A DNA stretch of 64,000 nucleotides, from the NCBI GenBank assembly GCA_033856025.1, contig JAWVFQ010000030.1, positions 1-64,000 of the forward strand. The letters are read 5' to 3'. This document shows positions 1 through 8,389 of the stretch, piece after piece (within the stretch, counting starts at the first letter, position 1; every line of letters begins with the position of its first letter). The notes beneath the pieces were generated by a model that worked only from the letters and a program-made list of their open reading frames with translations, was not told the DNA's origin and did not search any database. Position numbers and translations under genes: made by a program. The stretch is from AC-38 sp033856025 (lineage in GTDB: Bacteria > Actinomycetota > Thermoleophilia > Solirubrobacterales > Solirubrobacteraceae).

Positions 1-161
1 CGCTGCACGCGCTGCGCGACGGCTACCGCCGCCAGCGCCTGACGCGCCGCGGCGTCCCCTTCCGCACCGACGTCTACACGGTGGACGGCAACGTGATCTG
101 GGGCGCCACGGCCCGCATCCTCTCGGACCTGCTGGAGCGCCTGGAGCCCGTGCTCGGCTAG
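1..161 (+). CDS. NUDIX hydrolase, CoA pyrophosphatase-like (C-terminal fragment)
   Basis: Only the last 52 residues lie in the window, in the frame that begins at base 3. The tail reads Y-T-V-D-G-N-V-I-W-G-A-T-A-R-I-L followed by a short helix. This is the region after the NUDIX box in CoA-pyrophosphatase type NUDIX enzymes (NudL/NUDT7 group), which cleave CoA to phosphopantetheine and 3',5'-ADP. The NUDIX box itself is outside the window, so the call rests on the WGATA segment only. Its TAG stop shares the palindrome CTAG with the stop of the convergent rhodanese gene. Confidence 0.55.
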   Translation, partial: LHALRDGYRRQRLTRRGVPFRTDVYTVDGNVIWGATARILSDLLERLEPVLG

Positions 162-997
162 CCCTTCTCCACCGGGACCGCGACCATGTTGCCCCACTCG
201 GTCCACGAGCCGTCGTAGTTCTTGACGTCGTCGCGGCCCAGGAGCTCGTGGAGCACGAACCAGGTGTGCGCCGAGCGCTCGCCGATCCGGCAGTAGGCGA
301 TGATCGGGTCGCCGTCCAGGACGCCCTTGCCGCCGTACAGCGACTCCAGGTCGTCGGCGGACTTGAACGTCCCGTCCTCGTTGACCGCCTGGGCCCACGG
401 GATCGACGCCGCGCCGGGGATGTGGCCGCCGCGCTGGGCGCCCTCCTGCTCGTAGCCGGGCATGGCGATGAGCTCGCCGGAGAACTCCTGCGGGCTGCGC
501 ACGTCGACGAGCTTGGTCGCGGCGTCCAGCGCGGACAGGACCTCGTCGCGCTTGGCGCGGATCGCGTCGTCGCCGGGCTGGGCGCTGAACGTCGCCGCCG
601 GGTGGTTGGGCAGGTCCGTGGTGGTGGGCCGGCCCTCGCCGATCCACTTCTCGCGCGGGCCGTTGAGCAGCTTCACGTTGTCGTGGCCGTAGTAGCGCAG
701 GTACCAGTACGTGTACGCCGCGAACCAGTTATTGCGGTCGCCGTAGAGGACGATCAGGTGATCGTTGGAGATCCCGCGGCCGCCGAACAGCTCGCCGAAC
801 TCCTCGGGACCGAGGAAGTCGCGCTTGACCTGGTCCTGGAGGTCGGCCTTCCAGTCGAAGCCGATCGCGCCGGGGATGTGGGCCTCGGCGTAGAGCGCCG
901 GGTTCTCGTCGACCTCGACGATCCGCAGGTCGTCGTCCTCGATGTGCTCGGCCAGCCAGTCCGTCTCGACCAGTACGTCCTTCGCGTAGTCCGCCAT
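158..997 (-). CDS. Thiosulfate/mercaptopyruvate-type sulfurtransferase (tandem rhodanese)
   Basis: The 279-residue protein has the two-rhodanese-domain layout and length of SseA/CysA-type sulfurtransferases, which move sulfane sulfur from thiosulfate or 3-mercaptopyruvate to acceptors in the cytoplasm. The N-terminal domain (about 10-130) carries AHIPGAIGFDW and lacks a catalytic cysteine. The C-terminal domain (about 145-275) has VDVRSPQEF, GHIPGAASIPW and the active-site loop CRIGERS with the cysteine at residue 236. An AGGAGG Shine-Dalgarno sequence lies just upstream of the ATG, supporting this start. It is convergent with the NUDIX gene and shares a CTAG stop with it. Thiosulfate versus mercaptopyruvate preference cannot be settled from the loop alone. 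Confidence 0.93.
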   Translation of the reverse strand: MADYAKDVLVETDWLAEHIEDDDLRIVEVDENPALYAEAHIPGAIGFDWKADLQDQVKRDFLGPEEFGELFGGRGISNDHLIVLYGDRNNWFAAYTYWYLRYYGHDNVKLLNGPREKWIGEGRPTTTDLPNHPAATFSAQPGDDAIRAKRDEVLSALDAATKLVDVRSPQEFSGELIAMPGYEQEGAQRGGHIPGAASIPWAQAVNEDGTFKSADDLESLYGGKGVLDGDPIIAYCRIGERSAHTWFVLHELLGRDDVKNYDGSWTEWGNMVAVPVEKG

Positions 998-1026
998 CCC
1001 CAGCTCCTCCTGAATCCCTATCGGCT

Positions 1027-1485
1027 TTACGGTTTTTGAGCTCGCGGCGAGTCTAACAGCGCCGTGAGGGGGGCCATCGCGGCCAGCGGCCAGGGCCGCG
1101 ACGCGATGGTGGCGACGGGGATCGACCAGGTGCGCGAGGCCTCCTGGACGAGCGCCGCGTCGGCGTCCCCCACGCGCTCGTGCACGTACGCGCGCACCGG
1201 CGTGTCCACCAGCTTCTCCAGCATTGCGCGCAGGCGCGGGCCGTGCAGCTCGGGCTCTTCGACCTGGGCCAGCAGGCGCACGACCACGGTCACGCCGGCC
1301 AGCGCGCCGACCAGGGTCCCGACGCGGTCGGGGTCGGCCAGGACCGGTTCCGCGCCGGCGGCGGCGATGGCGTCGAAGCGCTCGCGCGAGCGCGTGGTGC
1401 CGCGCACCGCGTGGCCGGCCGCCACCAGCTCGCGCGCCAGCTCCTGCCCGCGGCAGCCGCAGCCGATGATCAGGACCCGCGCCAA
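1027..1485 (-). CDS. NAD(P)-binding Rossmann-fold protein
   Basis: A 152-residue protein opens with ARVLIIGCGCRGQELARELV, a glycine-rich dinucleotide-binding beta-alpha-beta unit, followed by an acidic/basic switch (TTRSRERF). The first Rossmann half resembles atypical NAD(P)-dependent epimerases, but the protein is about half the usual length and has no YxxxK catalytic pair. A sensor or a degenerate reductase is therefore possible. The TTG at 1485 is chosen because it puts the first beta strand at the N-terminus and lies 2 bases after the TGA of the upstream gene at 1488. That spacing suggests translational coupling with the membrane-anchored protein. Substrate is unknown. Confidence 0.62.
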   Translation of the reverse strand: MARVLIIGCGCRGQELARELVAAGHAVRGTTRSRERFDAIAAAGAEPVLADPDRVGTLVGALAGVTVVVRLLAQVEEPELHGPRLRAMLEKLVDTPVRAYVHERVGDADAALVQEASRTWSIPVATIASRPWPLAAMAPLTALLDSPRAQKP

Positions 1486-1487
1486 GC

Positions 1488-1916
1488 TCAGGCGTCGCCG
1501 GACTCGATCTGCGCCCGGTACTGCTCGGCCGTGAGCTCGGGCTCGCCGCGCCGGCGCCGGCCGTCGTTGACGCGGGCGAGCATCTGCGCGATGTCGGCCG
1601 CGATGTCCCCGGCGCTCTCCTGGTCGGCCAGGTAGGCGTCGCGGCGGCGGCGGCGCTCGCGCTGGTCCTCCATGACGCGCGCCTGCAGTGCCTCCTCCGT
1701 CAGCTCCTCGTCGCCGCGGCTGCGGCGCCGGGCGTTGGCGGCCTCGAGCATCTGGTCCATGTCGTCGACCTCGTTCTGCGCCTCGAGCTCCGGCGAGCGG
1801 GTCGGGCGCCAATCGAGCACGTCGCTGCCCGAGCGCGGGTGGTAGAGGCCCAGGAAGACCACCCACACGAGAAGACCGCCGATGAGGACGGTCATGATGA
1901 GGACCAGCGGGTCCAC
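1488..1916 (-). CDS. Membrane-anchored charged protein with an internal repeat (unknown function)
   Basis: About 142 residues from the GTG at 1916. A single hydrophobic segment (roughly residues 3-24, LVLIMTVLIGGLLVWVVFLG) anchors the N-terminus; the rest is strongly charged and helical. Two related blocks are visible: QMLEAANARRRSRGDEELTE and QMLARVNDGRRRRGEPELTA, about 55 residues apart, each with M-L, an Arg cluster, a Gly and an E-L-T-E/A end. A longer reading frame continues to 1976 but would overlap the divergent thiolase start at 1942, so the GTG is preferred. It is probably co-transcribed with the downstream Rossmann protein. No family recognised. Confidence 0.6.
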   Translation of the reverse strand: MDPLVLIMTVLIGGLLVWVVFLGLYHPRSGSDVLDWRPTRSPELEAQNEVDDMDQMLEAANARRRSRGDEELTEEALQARVMEDQRERRRRRDAYLADQESAGDIAADIAQMLARVNDGRRRRGEPELTAEQYRAQIESGDA

Positions 1917-1941
1917 GGGCGCGAGTGTAGCCTGCAGCGCC

Positions 1942-3144
1942 GTGAGCGAAGCGCTGATAGTCGACGCGGTCCGCACGCCGATCGGTCGCTACGGCGGCGC
2001 GCTGTCGGGCATCCGCCCCGACGACCTGGCCGCCCACGCGATCCGCGCCGCCGCGGAGCGCAACGGCCTGGAGGGGCCGGAGATCGACGACGTGTACTTC
2101 GGCGACGCCAACCAGGCGGGCGAGGACAACCGCAACGTCGCTCGGTTGGGCGCGCTGCTGGCCGGCCTGCCGGTGGAGGTGACCGGGGCCACGGTCAACC
2201 GCCTGTGCGCGTCGGGACTGGAGGCGGTCAACCAGGCGTCGCGGCTGATCCGCTCCGGCGAGGCCGACGTGGTCCTGGCCGGGGGCGTGGAGTCCATGAG
2301 CCGCGCCCCGCTCGTCCAGCTCAAGCCCGGCCGCGCGTTCCCCCGGGGCGTCCCGGAGATGGCCGACACCGTGATCGGTTGGCGCTTCATCAACCCGAAC
2401 ATGCCCTACTCCACCGAGGGCATGGGCGAGACGGCCGAGAACGTCGCCGAGCGCTACGAGGTGACCCGGGCCGACCAGGACGCCTTCGCCGTGGAGTCCC
2501 ACCGCCGCGCCGCCGCCGCGCAGGAGGCGGGCACCTTCTCCCGAGAGATCGTCGCCGTCGAGGCGCCGTCCGTGAACGGCCGGCGCGGCGAGACCGTGCT
2601 GGTCGAGGCCGACGAGGGCGTGCGGGCGGACACCTCGCTGGAGAAGCTCGCCAAGCTGCGCCCCGCCTTCCGCGAGGGCGGGACGATCACCGCCGGCAAC
2701 GCGTCCCAGATCAACGACGGAGCCGCCTGCCTGGTGTTGACCAGCGAGCGCGGCGCCGAGCGCCTGGGCCGCAAGCCGCTGGCGCGGGTGGTCTCCACCG
2801 GCGTCGCCGGAGTGGACCCGGCGTACATGGGCATCGCGCCGATCCCCGCCGTGCGCAAGGCGGTCGAGCGGGCCGGGATCGAGGTCGGCGACGTCGACCT
2901 GGTGGAGATCAACGAGGCCTTCGCCGCCCAGGTCCTGCCCTGCATGCGCGAGCTGGGGATCCCCCACGAGCAGCTCAACGTCAACGGCGGCGCCATCGCG
3001 ATCGGCCACCCGCTCGGCGCGTCCGGCGCCCGCCTCGTCGGGACGCTGGCCCACGAGCTCCGCGACCGCGGCGAGCGCTACGGCGTGGCCGCGCTGTGCA
3101 TCGGCGTCGGCCAGGGCCTGGCCACCGTCATCGAAGCCGTCTAG
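1942..3144 (+). CDS. Acetyl-CoA C-acyltransferase, 3-oxoadipyl-CoA thiolase-like
   Basis: A 400-residue type II thiolase that cleaves or condenses 3-oxoacyl-CoA with CoA/acetyl-CoA. The catalytic set is complete: nucleophile C89 in NRLCASG, H356 in GHPLGASGARL and C386 in CIGVGQG. The segments GDANQAGEDNRNVAR and DTVIGWRFINP, plus GMGETAENVA, resemble PcaF/PaaJ 3-oxoadipyl-CoA thiolases of the beta-ketoadipate and phenylacetate routes. No aromatic ring-cleavage genes lie beside it, so substrate is an inference. The GTG at 1942 places VDAVRTPIGRYGG at the usual N-terminal position and leaves 25 bp to the divergent gene. The stop abuts the convergent lipoprotein stop in a CTAGCTAG octamer. Confidence 0.9.
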   Translation: MSEALIVDAVRTPIGRYGGALSGIRPDDLAAHAIRAAAERNGLEGPEIDDVYFGDANQAGEDNRNVARLGALLAGLPVEVTGATVNRLCASGLEAVNQASRLIRSGEADVVLAGGVESMSRAPLVQLKPGRAFPRGVPEMADTVIGWRFINPNMPYSTEGMGETAENVAERYEVTRADQDAFAVESHRRAAAAQEAGTFSREIVAVEAPSVNGRRGETVLVEADEGVRADTSLEKLAKLRPAFREGGTITAGNASQINDGAACLVLTSERGAERLGRKPLARVVSTGVAGVDPAYMGIAPIPAVRKAVERAGIEVGDVDLVEINEAFAAQVLPCMRELGIPHEQLNVNGGAIAIGHPLGASGARLVGTLAHELRDRGERYGVAALCIGVGQGLATVIEAV

Positions 3145-3645
3145 CTAGCTGCCGGACGCGCACTGGCGGAACCCGTAGGCCCGGGCGGCCGCGCGCTGTT
3201 GCAGCGTCGCCACGCGAAGCCGCGCGTTCAGGGCGGCGGCGCGCCGCAGGTCGCCCGCCTCGATCGCGTCCGCGATCTGCCCCAGGGTGGTGGCACCGGC
3301 CTCCCCGGAGTCGTAGACGGCGGTCGCGCCGGCGCCGCCGGACGCGGGCAGGGGCAGCGCCCGCAGCCGCGCGACCAGCCCGCGCGCCAGCGCGGCCACG
3401 CGCCGGATCAGCGGCGGGGCCTCGCGGCGCTGGGTCGCCGCGTCGCGTCCGCGCAGGGCCGCGAGCCGCGCCTGGACGGCCTTCGCGCCCACATCGAACT
3501 GCCCGCACAGCGCATCGGCCCGGGCGATGTAGGCCGCCTTGCCCGAGGCGTCCGCGGTCGACACGGAAGGGGTCGACGCCGAGCCGCCGCCTCCGCAGCC
3601 GGCCGCCAGGAGCGCAACTCCCACCGAGAGCAAGCGAATCCTCAT
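3145..3645 (-). CDS. Small secreted lipoprotein (unknown function)
   Basis: 166 residues. The N-terminus MRIRLLSVGVALLAAGCGGG is a classic lipoprotein signal with the lipobox cysteine at residue 17, so the mature protein should be tethered to the outer face of the membrane. The mature part is Ala/Arg-rich and helical. It has two cysteines, in ADALCGQFD and near the C-terminus in YGFRQCASG, that could pair. This layout (IARADALC near the start, YGxxxC at the end) recurs among actinobacterial lipoproteins of unknown role. Only 9 bp separate its ATG from the stop of the upstream methyltransferase gene, so the two are probably co-transcribed. Confidence 0.72.
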   Translation of the reverse strand: MRIRLLSVGVALLAAGCGGGGSASTPSVSTADASGKAAYIARADALCGQFDVGAKAVQARLAALRGRDAATQRREAPPLIRRVAALARGLVARLRALPLPASGGAGATAVYDSGEAGATTLGQIADAIEAGDLRRAAALNARLRVATLQQRAAARAYGFRQCASGS

Positions 3646-3656
3646 GGCTCGCGACT

Positions 3657-4655
3657 CTACCCGCCGCGCTTGCGAAGCTCGACGGCCATGCTGGCCGTCC
3701 GGCCGCTGAGCAGCCTCTGGACCACGTCGACGACGGTGAAGGTCGACAGCAGCACAAAGCTCTGCAGGGAGCGGTGAAAGATCGCCACGGTCGGGAACAC
3801 GCGGTCCGGCCACTTCGCGCGGGGGAAGCGGGCCCTTAGGCGGGCGTGGCACGTCCAGACCCAGAAGATCGGGTTGACCTGGTACTCCACCCGCTCGGCG
3901 TCGAGTCCGACGTCGTCGGCCAGCTGCCCGAGCGTACGCTCGTCGTAGAGCGTCCAGTGTCGCGGGAAGTGGTTGCCGCCCCAGTGCTCGCGGAAGCGCC
4001 GGGCGTCCGGCGAGTCGACGTTCGGAGTGGCCACGACGAACAGCCCGCCGGGGGCCAGCAGGTCGGAGGCGCGCCGTGCGAAGCCCTTGGGGTCGTCGAC
4101 GTGCTCGATCACGTGGTAGGCGAGGATCAGGTCGAACGTGCCCGGCTCGAAGGTCGTGTCGACCTCGAAGCGCCCGGTCACGACCTCGTGCCCGCGGCGG
4201 CGCGCCTCGGCGGCGGCGCCCTCGCTGAGCTCGATGCCGAAGGTCTCCAGGCGGTGCCCTGCCGAGCTCTGCTTGTACCAGTCCAGCAGCCGCCCGTCGG
4301 CGCATCCCACGTCCAGAACCCGGACGGTGCCCGCCTTGCCCAGCCGGTCGAGCAGCGCCATGAACCGCCGCTGGTACATCCAACGCTTCAGCCGCGCCCC
4401 CAGGCCCCGCGACTCCTCCGACAGCAGCCCGTAGGCGTAGTAGTCGGGCGGGTAGATCCGGGACAGCTCGCTGACGTCGGGGCGCGGGTTGAGCCGCACC
4501 ACGCCGCAGCGCGCGCAGCGGACGAACGGGAACTCCTCGTCGGTCGTGTTCGCGTACTCGTGCTCGCGCCCCGTCCACAGCGTCTGCGCCGCGGGCTCGC
4601 CGCAGTGAACGCACGGCGTCTCGACCTTGCGGACGGGGGCGGCGGGGACGGCCAC
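3657..4655 (-). CDS. Class I SAM-dependent methyltransferase with N-terminal zinc ribbon
   Basis: 332 residues from the GTG at 4655. An N-terminal zinc ribbon (PCVHCGE then VRCARCGVV) precedes a Rossmann methyltransferase core with motif I VLDVGCADGRLL, an acidic end of beta-2 (FGIELSEG), LILAYHVIEHVDDP as motif IV and LLAPGGLFVVATPN. This matches the Methyltransf_23-type enzymes found in sugar or lipid modification loci. The C-terminal part contains a hydrophobic stretch (SFVLLSTFTVVDVVQ) that may touch the membrane. Its start lies 8 bp from the desaturase stop, so it may act on a lipid or glycan; the acceptor cannot be read from the sequence. Confidence 0.82.
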   Translation of the reverse strand: MAVPAAPVRKVETPCVHCGEPAAQTLWTGREHEYANTTDEEFPFVRCARCGVVRLNPRPDVSELSRIYPPDYYAYGLLSEESRGLGARLKRWMYQRRFMALLDRLGKAGTVRVLDVGCADGRLLDWYKQSSAGHRLETFGIELSEGAAAEARRRGHEVVTGRFEVDTTFEPGTFDLILAYHVIEHVDDPKGFARRASDLLAPGGLFVVATPNVDSPDARRFREHWGGNHFPRHWTLYDERTLGQLADDVGLDAERVEYQVNPIFWVWTCHARLRARFPRAKWPDRVFPTVAIFHRSLQSFVLLSTFTVVDVVQRLLSGRTASMAVELRKRGG

Positions 4656-4663
4656 GGTGGGCG

Positions 4664-5623
4664 TCAGTCGTCCGGGAGCGCGCGGACGTAGCGGCGCAGC
4701 GCCTGGCCGTAAGAGGAGCGCACCAGCAGCGGCGGCAGGTCCTCGCGGCGCGCCAGCCGCTGGTGCAGCTCGCGCAGCCGGGGCGCGGGCACGGACGGGA
4801 TCAGGTGGTGCTCCGCGTGGTAGTTCATGGCGTAGGGCGCCACGAACGCGCGCTCCAGCCAGTTGCTGCGGATCGTGATCAGGCGGTTGGCGTGCCGGGG
4901 CGCCTCGTCGTCGGTGATCGCGTGCTCGACGAAGCTGCGCACCAGGTGCCCGAGGACCGTGGCCGTGACCAGCGGCGCCAGCCACAGCACCGGATAGGCC
5001 CACCAGCCGAAGGCCAGCGTCAGCCCGCCCAGCAGGGCGAGCTGGACGGCGACGAGGGACGCGAGGTCTTGAAGACGGTCGGCCGGCGCCGAGCCCGCCT
5101 TCGGCGGCGGCCCCATGAGCACCATGCCGGCGTAGCCGCCGAGCATCCCGCCGAGGAAATGCCGCGCCACCCCCCGCCGGGTGCGCGTACGAGGGCCGGC
5201 GTGCAGGTCGTGGTCGGGGTCCTCGTCGGTGGCCAGCAGCCGGTGGTGGCTGAGGTGCCGCGCCCGGGCGGCCGCGAACGGGGAGCCCACCGGGGCCGCG
5301 CACAGCCAGCGCCCGACCAGGTCGTTCCAGCGCCGGCCCGGAAGCAGCTTGCCGTGGTTGCCCTCGTGCTCGAGGTTGAGCAGCGCCTGGTGGCGCGAGG
5401 ACACGACGACGAAGGCCAGCACGAACGTGTACCAGGCGGGATGGACCCACACGACGGCGATCGCGCCGAGCGCCACGACCCAGGTCAGGGCAAGGTAGCC
5501 GAGGTTGTAGGCGACGATCCGCGGCGAGAGCGCGAGCATGTCGAGCGCGTCGCCCGCCAGGCCGCGCACCTGGCCGGGCGCGGCGGGTGCGGAGACGTCG
5601 TCCAGTCGCTTCTCCACGAGCAC
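4664..5623 (-). CDS. Fatty acid desaturase / hydroxylase family membrane enzyme
   Basis: A 319-residue integral membrane protein with hydrophobic segments near 38-60, 64-78, 150-170 and 190-235. The three histidine boxes of membrane diiron desaturases are present: HEGNH (86-90), HLSHH (123-127) and HAEHH (269-273). They bind the non-haem diiron centre that inserts a double bond or hydroxyl into a lipid chain using O2 and an electron donor. The GTG start at 5623 is the only one giving the full N-terminus. It is divergent from the acyl-CoA dehydrogenase gene with 38 bp between. Substrate (acyl lipid or carotenoid-like) is not determined. Confidence 0.88.
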   Translation of the reverse strand: MLVEKRLDDVSAPAAPGQVRGLAGDALDMLALSPRIVAYNLGYLALTWVVALGAIAVVWVHPAWYTFVLAFVVVSSRHQALLNLEHEGNHGKLLPGRRWNDLVGRWLCAAPVGSPFAAARARHLSHHRLLATDEDPDHDLHAGPRTRTRRGVARHFLGGMLGGYAGMVLMGPPPKAGSAPADRLQDLASLVAVQLALLGGLTLAFGWWAYPVLWLAPLVTATVLGHLVRSFVEHAITDDEAPRHANRLITIRSNWLERAFVAPYAMNYHAEHHLIPSVPAPRLRELHQRLARREDLPPLLVRSSYGQALRRYVRALPDD

Positions 5624-5661
5624 CCGCCGAAAGGTAGCGCTTCCGGATACCGTGCCGGGCC

Positions 5662-6822
5662 ATGGACTTCGACCTCACCGACGAGCAGCGCCTGATCCGC
5701 GAGACCGCCCGGGACTTCACCGACAAGGAGATCGTCCCGCGGGCCCGCGAGAACGACCGCAACCACCACTTCGACACCGACCTGGTCAAGCGCATCGCCG
5801 GCCAGGGCTATCTCGGCGCGATCATCCCGCAGGAGTACGGCGGCGCCGGGCTGGACTACCTGACCTACGGGCTGATCGTCGAGCAGGTCGGGCGCGGGGA
5901 CTCCGCCATGCGCACCGTCGTCTCGGTCCAGACGTCGCTGGTCTGCTCCTCCATCCTGCGCTGGGGCACCGAGGAGCAGAAGCAGCTCTACCTGCCCAAG
6001 CTCTGCTCCGGCGAGTGGCTGGGCTGCTTCGGGCTCACCGAGCCCGACACGGGCTCGGACGCCGCCAACCAGAAGACGCGCGCCAAGAAGACCGACTCCG
6101 GCTGGGTCCTCAACGGATCGAAGATGTGGATCTCGATGGGTAACCACGCCAAGGTGGCGATGGTGTTCGCCCAGACCGACCCCGAGCTCAAGCACAAGGG
6201 CGTGGCCTGCTTCCTCGTGGACACCGACCAGCCCGGGTACCAGCCGTCGGTCATCGAGGGCAAGATGGGACTGCACGGCTCGGACACCGCGGCCATCTCG
6301 CTGGACGACGTCGAGGTGTCCGACGACCAGATGCTCGGCGAGGTGGGCGACGGGTTCAAGATCGCCATGAGCGCGCTGGACTCCGGGCGCTACTCCGTGG
6401 CCGCCGGCTGCGTGGGGATCTGCCAGGGCTGCGTGGACGAGTCGGTGCGCTACAGCACCGAGCGCCGGCAGTTCGACCGGCCGATCGCCTCCTTCCAACT
6501 CGTCCAGGCGATGATCGCCGACATGGTCGTGGACACCGAGGCGTCGCGGATGCTGGTGTGGCGCGCGGGCTTCCTCAAGGACGCGGGCCGGCCCAACACC
6601 ACCGAGACGTCGATCGCCAAGCTCTACGCCACCGAGGCGGCGGTGAAGTGCGCCAACACCGCCATCCAGGTGCACGGTGGCGCGGGCTACGTCGACGACC
6701 ACCCGGTCGAGCGCTACTTCCGCGACGTCCGCGTCACCACGCTGTACGAGGGCACGTCGCAGATTCAGAAGCTGATCATCGGGCGCGCCGCGACCGGCAT
6801 CAACGCGCTTGTCCCCTCCTGA
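5662..6822 (+). CDS. Acyl-CoA dehydrogenase
   Basis: A 386-residue FAD enzyme of the usual ACAD length, catalysing alpha,beta-oxidation of an acyl-CoA in the cytoplasm. The FAD/acyl signature GCFGLTEPDTGSDA (near 127-140), the ACAD core QFDRPIASFQLVQ and the C-terminal YEGTSQIQKLIIGR are present. The glutamate at residue 363 sits in the catalytic-base position of short-chain, butyryl and glutaryl-type enzymes. The protein resembles the glutaryl/isovaleryl branch in its TTLYEGTSQ segment. Its TGA lies inside the start of the next gene (overlap 14 bp), tying it to the 3-hydroxyacyl-CoA dehydrogenase as a beta-oxidation pair. Confidence 0.93.
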   Translation: MDFDLTDEQRLIRETARDFTDKEIVPRARENDRNHHFDTDLVKRIAGQGYLGAIIPQEYGGAGLDYLTYGLIVEQVGRGDSAMRTVVSVQTSLVCSSILRWGTEEQKQLYLPKLCSGEWLGCFGLTEPDTGSDAANQKTRAKKTDSGWVLNGSKMWISMGNHAKVAMVFAQTDPELKHKGVACFLVDTDQPGYQPSVIEGKMGLHGSDTAAISLDDVEVSDDQMLGEVGDGFKIAMSALDSGRYSVAAGCVGICQGCVDESVRYSTERRQFDRPIASFQLVQAMIADMVVDTEASRMLVWRAGFLKDAGRPNTTETSIAKLYATEAAVKCANTAIQVHGGAGYVDDHPVERYFRDVRVTTLYEGTSQIQKLIIGRAATGINALVPS

Positions 6823-8389
6823 CCCGATCGGGGTCGTCGGCGCCGGGACCATGGGCGCCGGGATCGCGCAGCTGGCCTGCCAGGCCGGGGCGCGGACGCT
6901 GCTGTGGGACCCCGAGCCCGCTGCCCTCGCCGCCGGCGTGGAGAAGGTCCGGGCCGGGCTGGAGAAGGCGGCGTCGAGGGGGTCGGTCCCGGACGCGGCT
7001 GAAGCGTTTCGCCGGTTGGAGGCGGTCGAACGCTTCAGTGACCTCGCGCCGTGCGAGCTGGTGATCGAGGCGGCGCCGGAGGTGCCGGAGGTCAAGGCCG
7101 CGCTGTTCGAGGAGCTGTCGGGGATCGTGTCGGACGAGTGCGTGCTCGCGACGAACACCTCGTCGCTGCCCGTGACGGGGGTGGCGGCCTCGGCCACCCG
7201 CCCCGAGCGCGTGGTGGGGATGCACTTCTTCAACCCCGCGCCGGTGATGAAGCTCGTGGAGGTCATCGCGGGCGAGCTGACGGGCGAGCGGGCGGTGGAG
7301 GTCGCGCGCGCGGCGGGCGAGGCGATGGGCAAGCGGGTCATCCTGGCCGCGGACGGTCCCGGGTTCCTGGTCAACCGCTGCGGGCGCCCCTTCGGGCTGG
7401 AGGCGCTGCGCCTGGTCCAGGAGCGCCTGGCCACGTTCGAGCAGGTCGACCGCGTCTGCCGGATGGCCGGGGGGTTTCGCATGGGCCCGTTCGAGCTCAT
7501 GGACCTGGTCGGGGTGGACACCGGCTTCGACGTCCAGCGCTCCTTCTACGAGCTCTCCTTCGGCGAGCCGCGCTGGCGGCCCTCGCCGATCAGCGCGCGG
7601 ATGGTCGCCGCCGGGCGCCACGGCCGCAAGACGGGCGCCGGCTACTACGACTATCCGCCGGGGCGTCCCGCCGACCCCGAGCCGCCGGCGCCCGGCGGCG
7701 GCGACGGCCTCGTCGTCGTGGCGGGCGAGCTGGCGGTGGCCGAGGAGCTGCGCGCCGGCGCGGCGGCGGCCGGCTGGGAGGTGGCGCGGGGCTCCCTGGA
7801 GGACGTGCCCTGGCTGATTCTCGACTGCACCGGCGACGGCGGCCCGCCCGAGGAGGACGACTACGACGACGAGCCGCTCCAGGGAGGTCCGCGCGCCGTG
7901 CTGTGCGCCGGGGGCTCGCTGGCCGCGCTGGACCCCGCCGGGACGGCCGCGGGCTTCCACGCGCTCCCGCCGTTCGACGCCGCGCGGCTGGTCGAGCTGA
8001 CGCGCACGCCGACGACCTCCGACGAGGCGGCGCGGCGCACCGAGCGCTTCTTCTCGACCCTGGGCAAGCAGCCGGAATGGGTCGGCGACGCGCCCGGACT
8101 GGTGCTGGGACGAATCGTCTGCCAGCTGGTCAACGAGGCCGCGTTCGCCCTGCGCGAGGGCGCCGGGACCGCGGAGGACGTCGACGCCGGGATGCTCCTC
8201 GGCCTCAACCACCCCCACGGCCCGCTGCACTGGGGGGACGCGATCGGGCTCGACCACGTCCTCGCGGTCCTCGACGGCCTCTGGGAGGAGTACCGCGAGG
8301 AGCGCTACCGCGCCTGTCCGGACCTCCGCGCCCGTGTCTGGGACGGACGCCTCGGCCTACAGACAGGCGCGGGCTTCTTCGACGGCTAG
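6809..8389 (+). CDS. 3-hydroxyacyl-CoA dehydrogenase, PaaH/FadB-type with two C-terminal modules
   Basis: 526 residues, longer than the classic 280-residue enzyme. The NAD-binding domain (1-185) begins VVGAGTMGAGIAQLA. H139 in GMHFFNPAPVM and E151 in KLVEVI have the 12-residue spacing of the catalytic His-Glu pair. A first 3HCDH domain spans about 190-285 and ends KTGAGYYDYPPG. A linker domain follows, and a second 3HCDH-type module (about 420-526) ends TGAGFFDG. The TTG at 6809 is used because the Rossmann strand begins six codons later. It oxidises L-3-hydroxyacyl-CoA to 3-oxoacyl-CoA, downstream of the overlapping acyl-CoA dehydrogenase. The stop shares CTAG with the convergent gene. Confidence 0.9.
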   Translation: MSPPDPIGVVGAGTMGAGIAQLACQAGARTLLWDPEPAALAAGVEKVRAGLEKAASRGSVPDAAEAFRRLEAVERFSDLAPCELVIEAAPEVPEVKAALFEELSGIVSDECVLATNTSSLPVTGVAASATRPERVVGMHFFNPAPVMKLVEVIAGELTGERAVEVARAAGEAMGKRVILAADGPGFLVNRCGRPFGLEALRLVQERLATFEQVDRVCRMAGGFRMGPFELMDLVGVDTGFDVQRSFYELSFGEPRWRPSPISARMVAAGRHGRKTGAGYYDYPPGRPADPEPPAPGGGDGLVVVAGELAVAEELRAGAAAAGWEVARGSLEDVPWLILDCTGDGGPPEEDDYDDEPLQGGPRAVLCAGGSLAALDPAGTAAGFHALPPFDAARLVELTRTPTTSDEAARRTERFFSTLGKQPEWVGDAPGLVLGRIVCQLVNEAAFALREGAGTAEDVDAGMLLGLNHPHGPLHWGDAIGLDHVLAVLDGLWEEYREERYRACPDLRARVWDGRLGLQTGAGFFDG

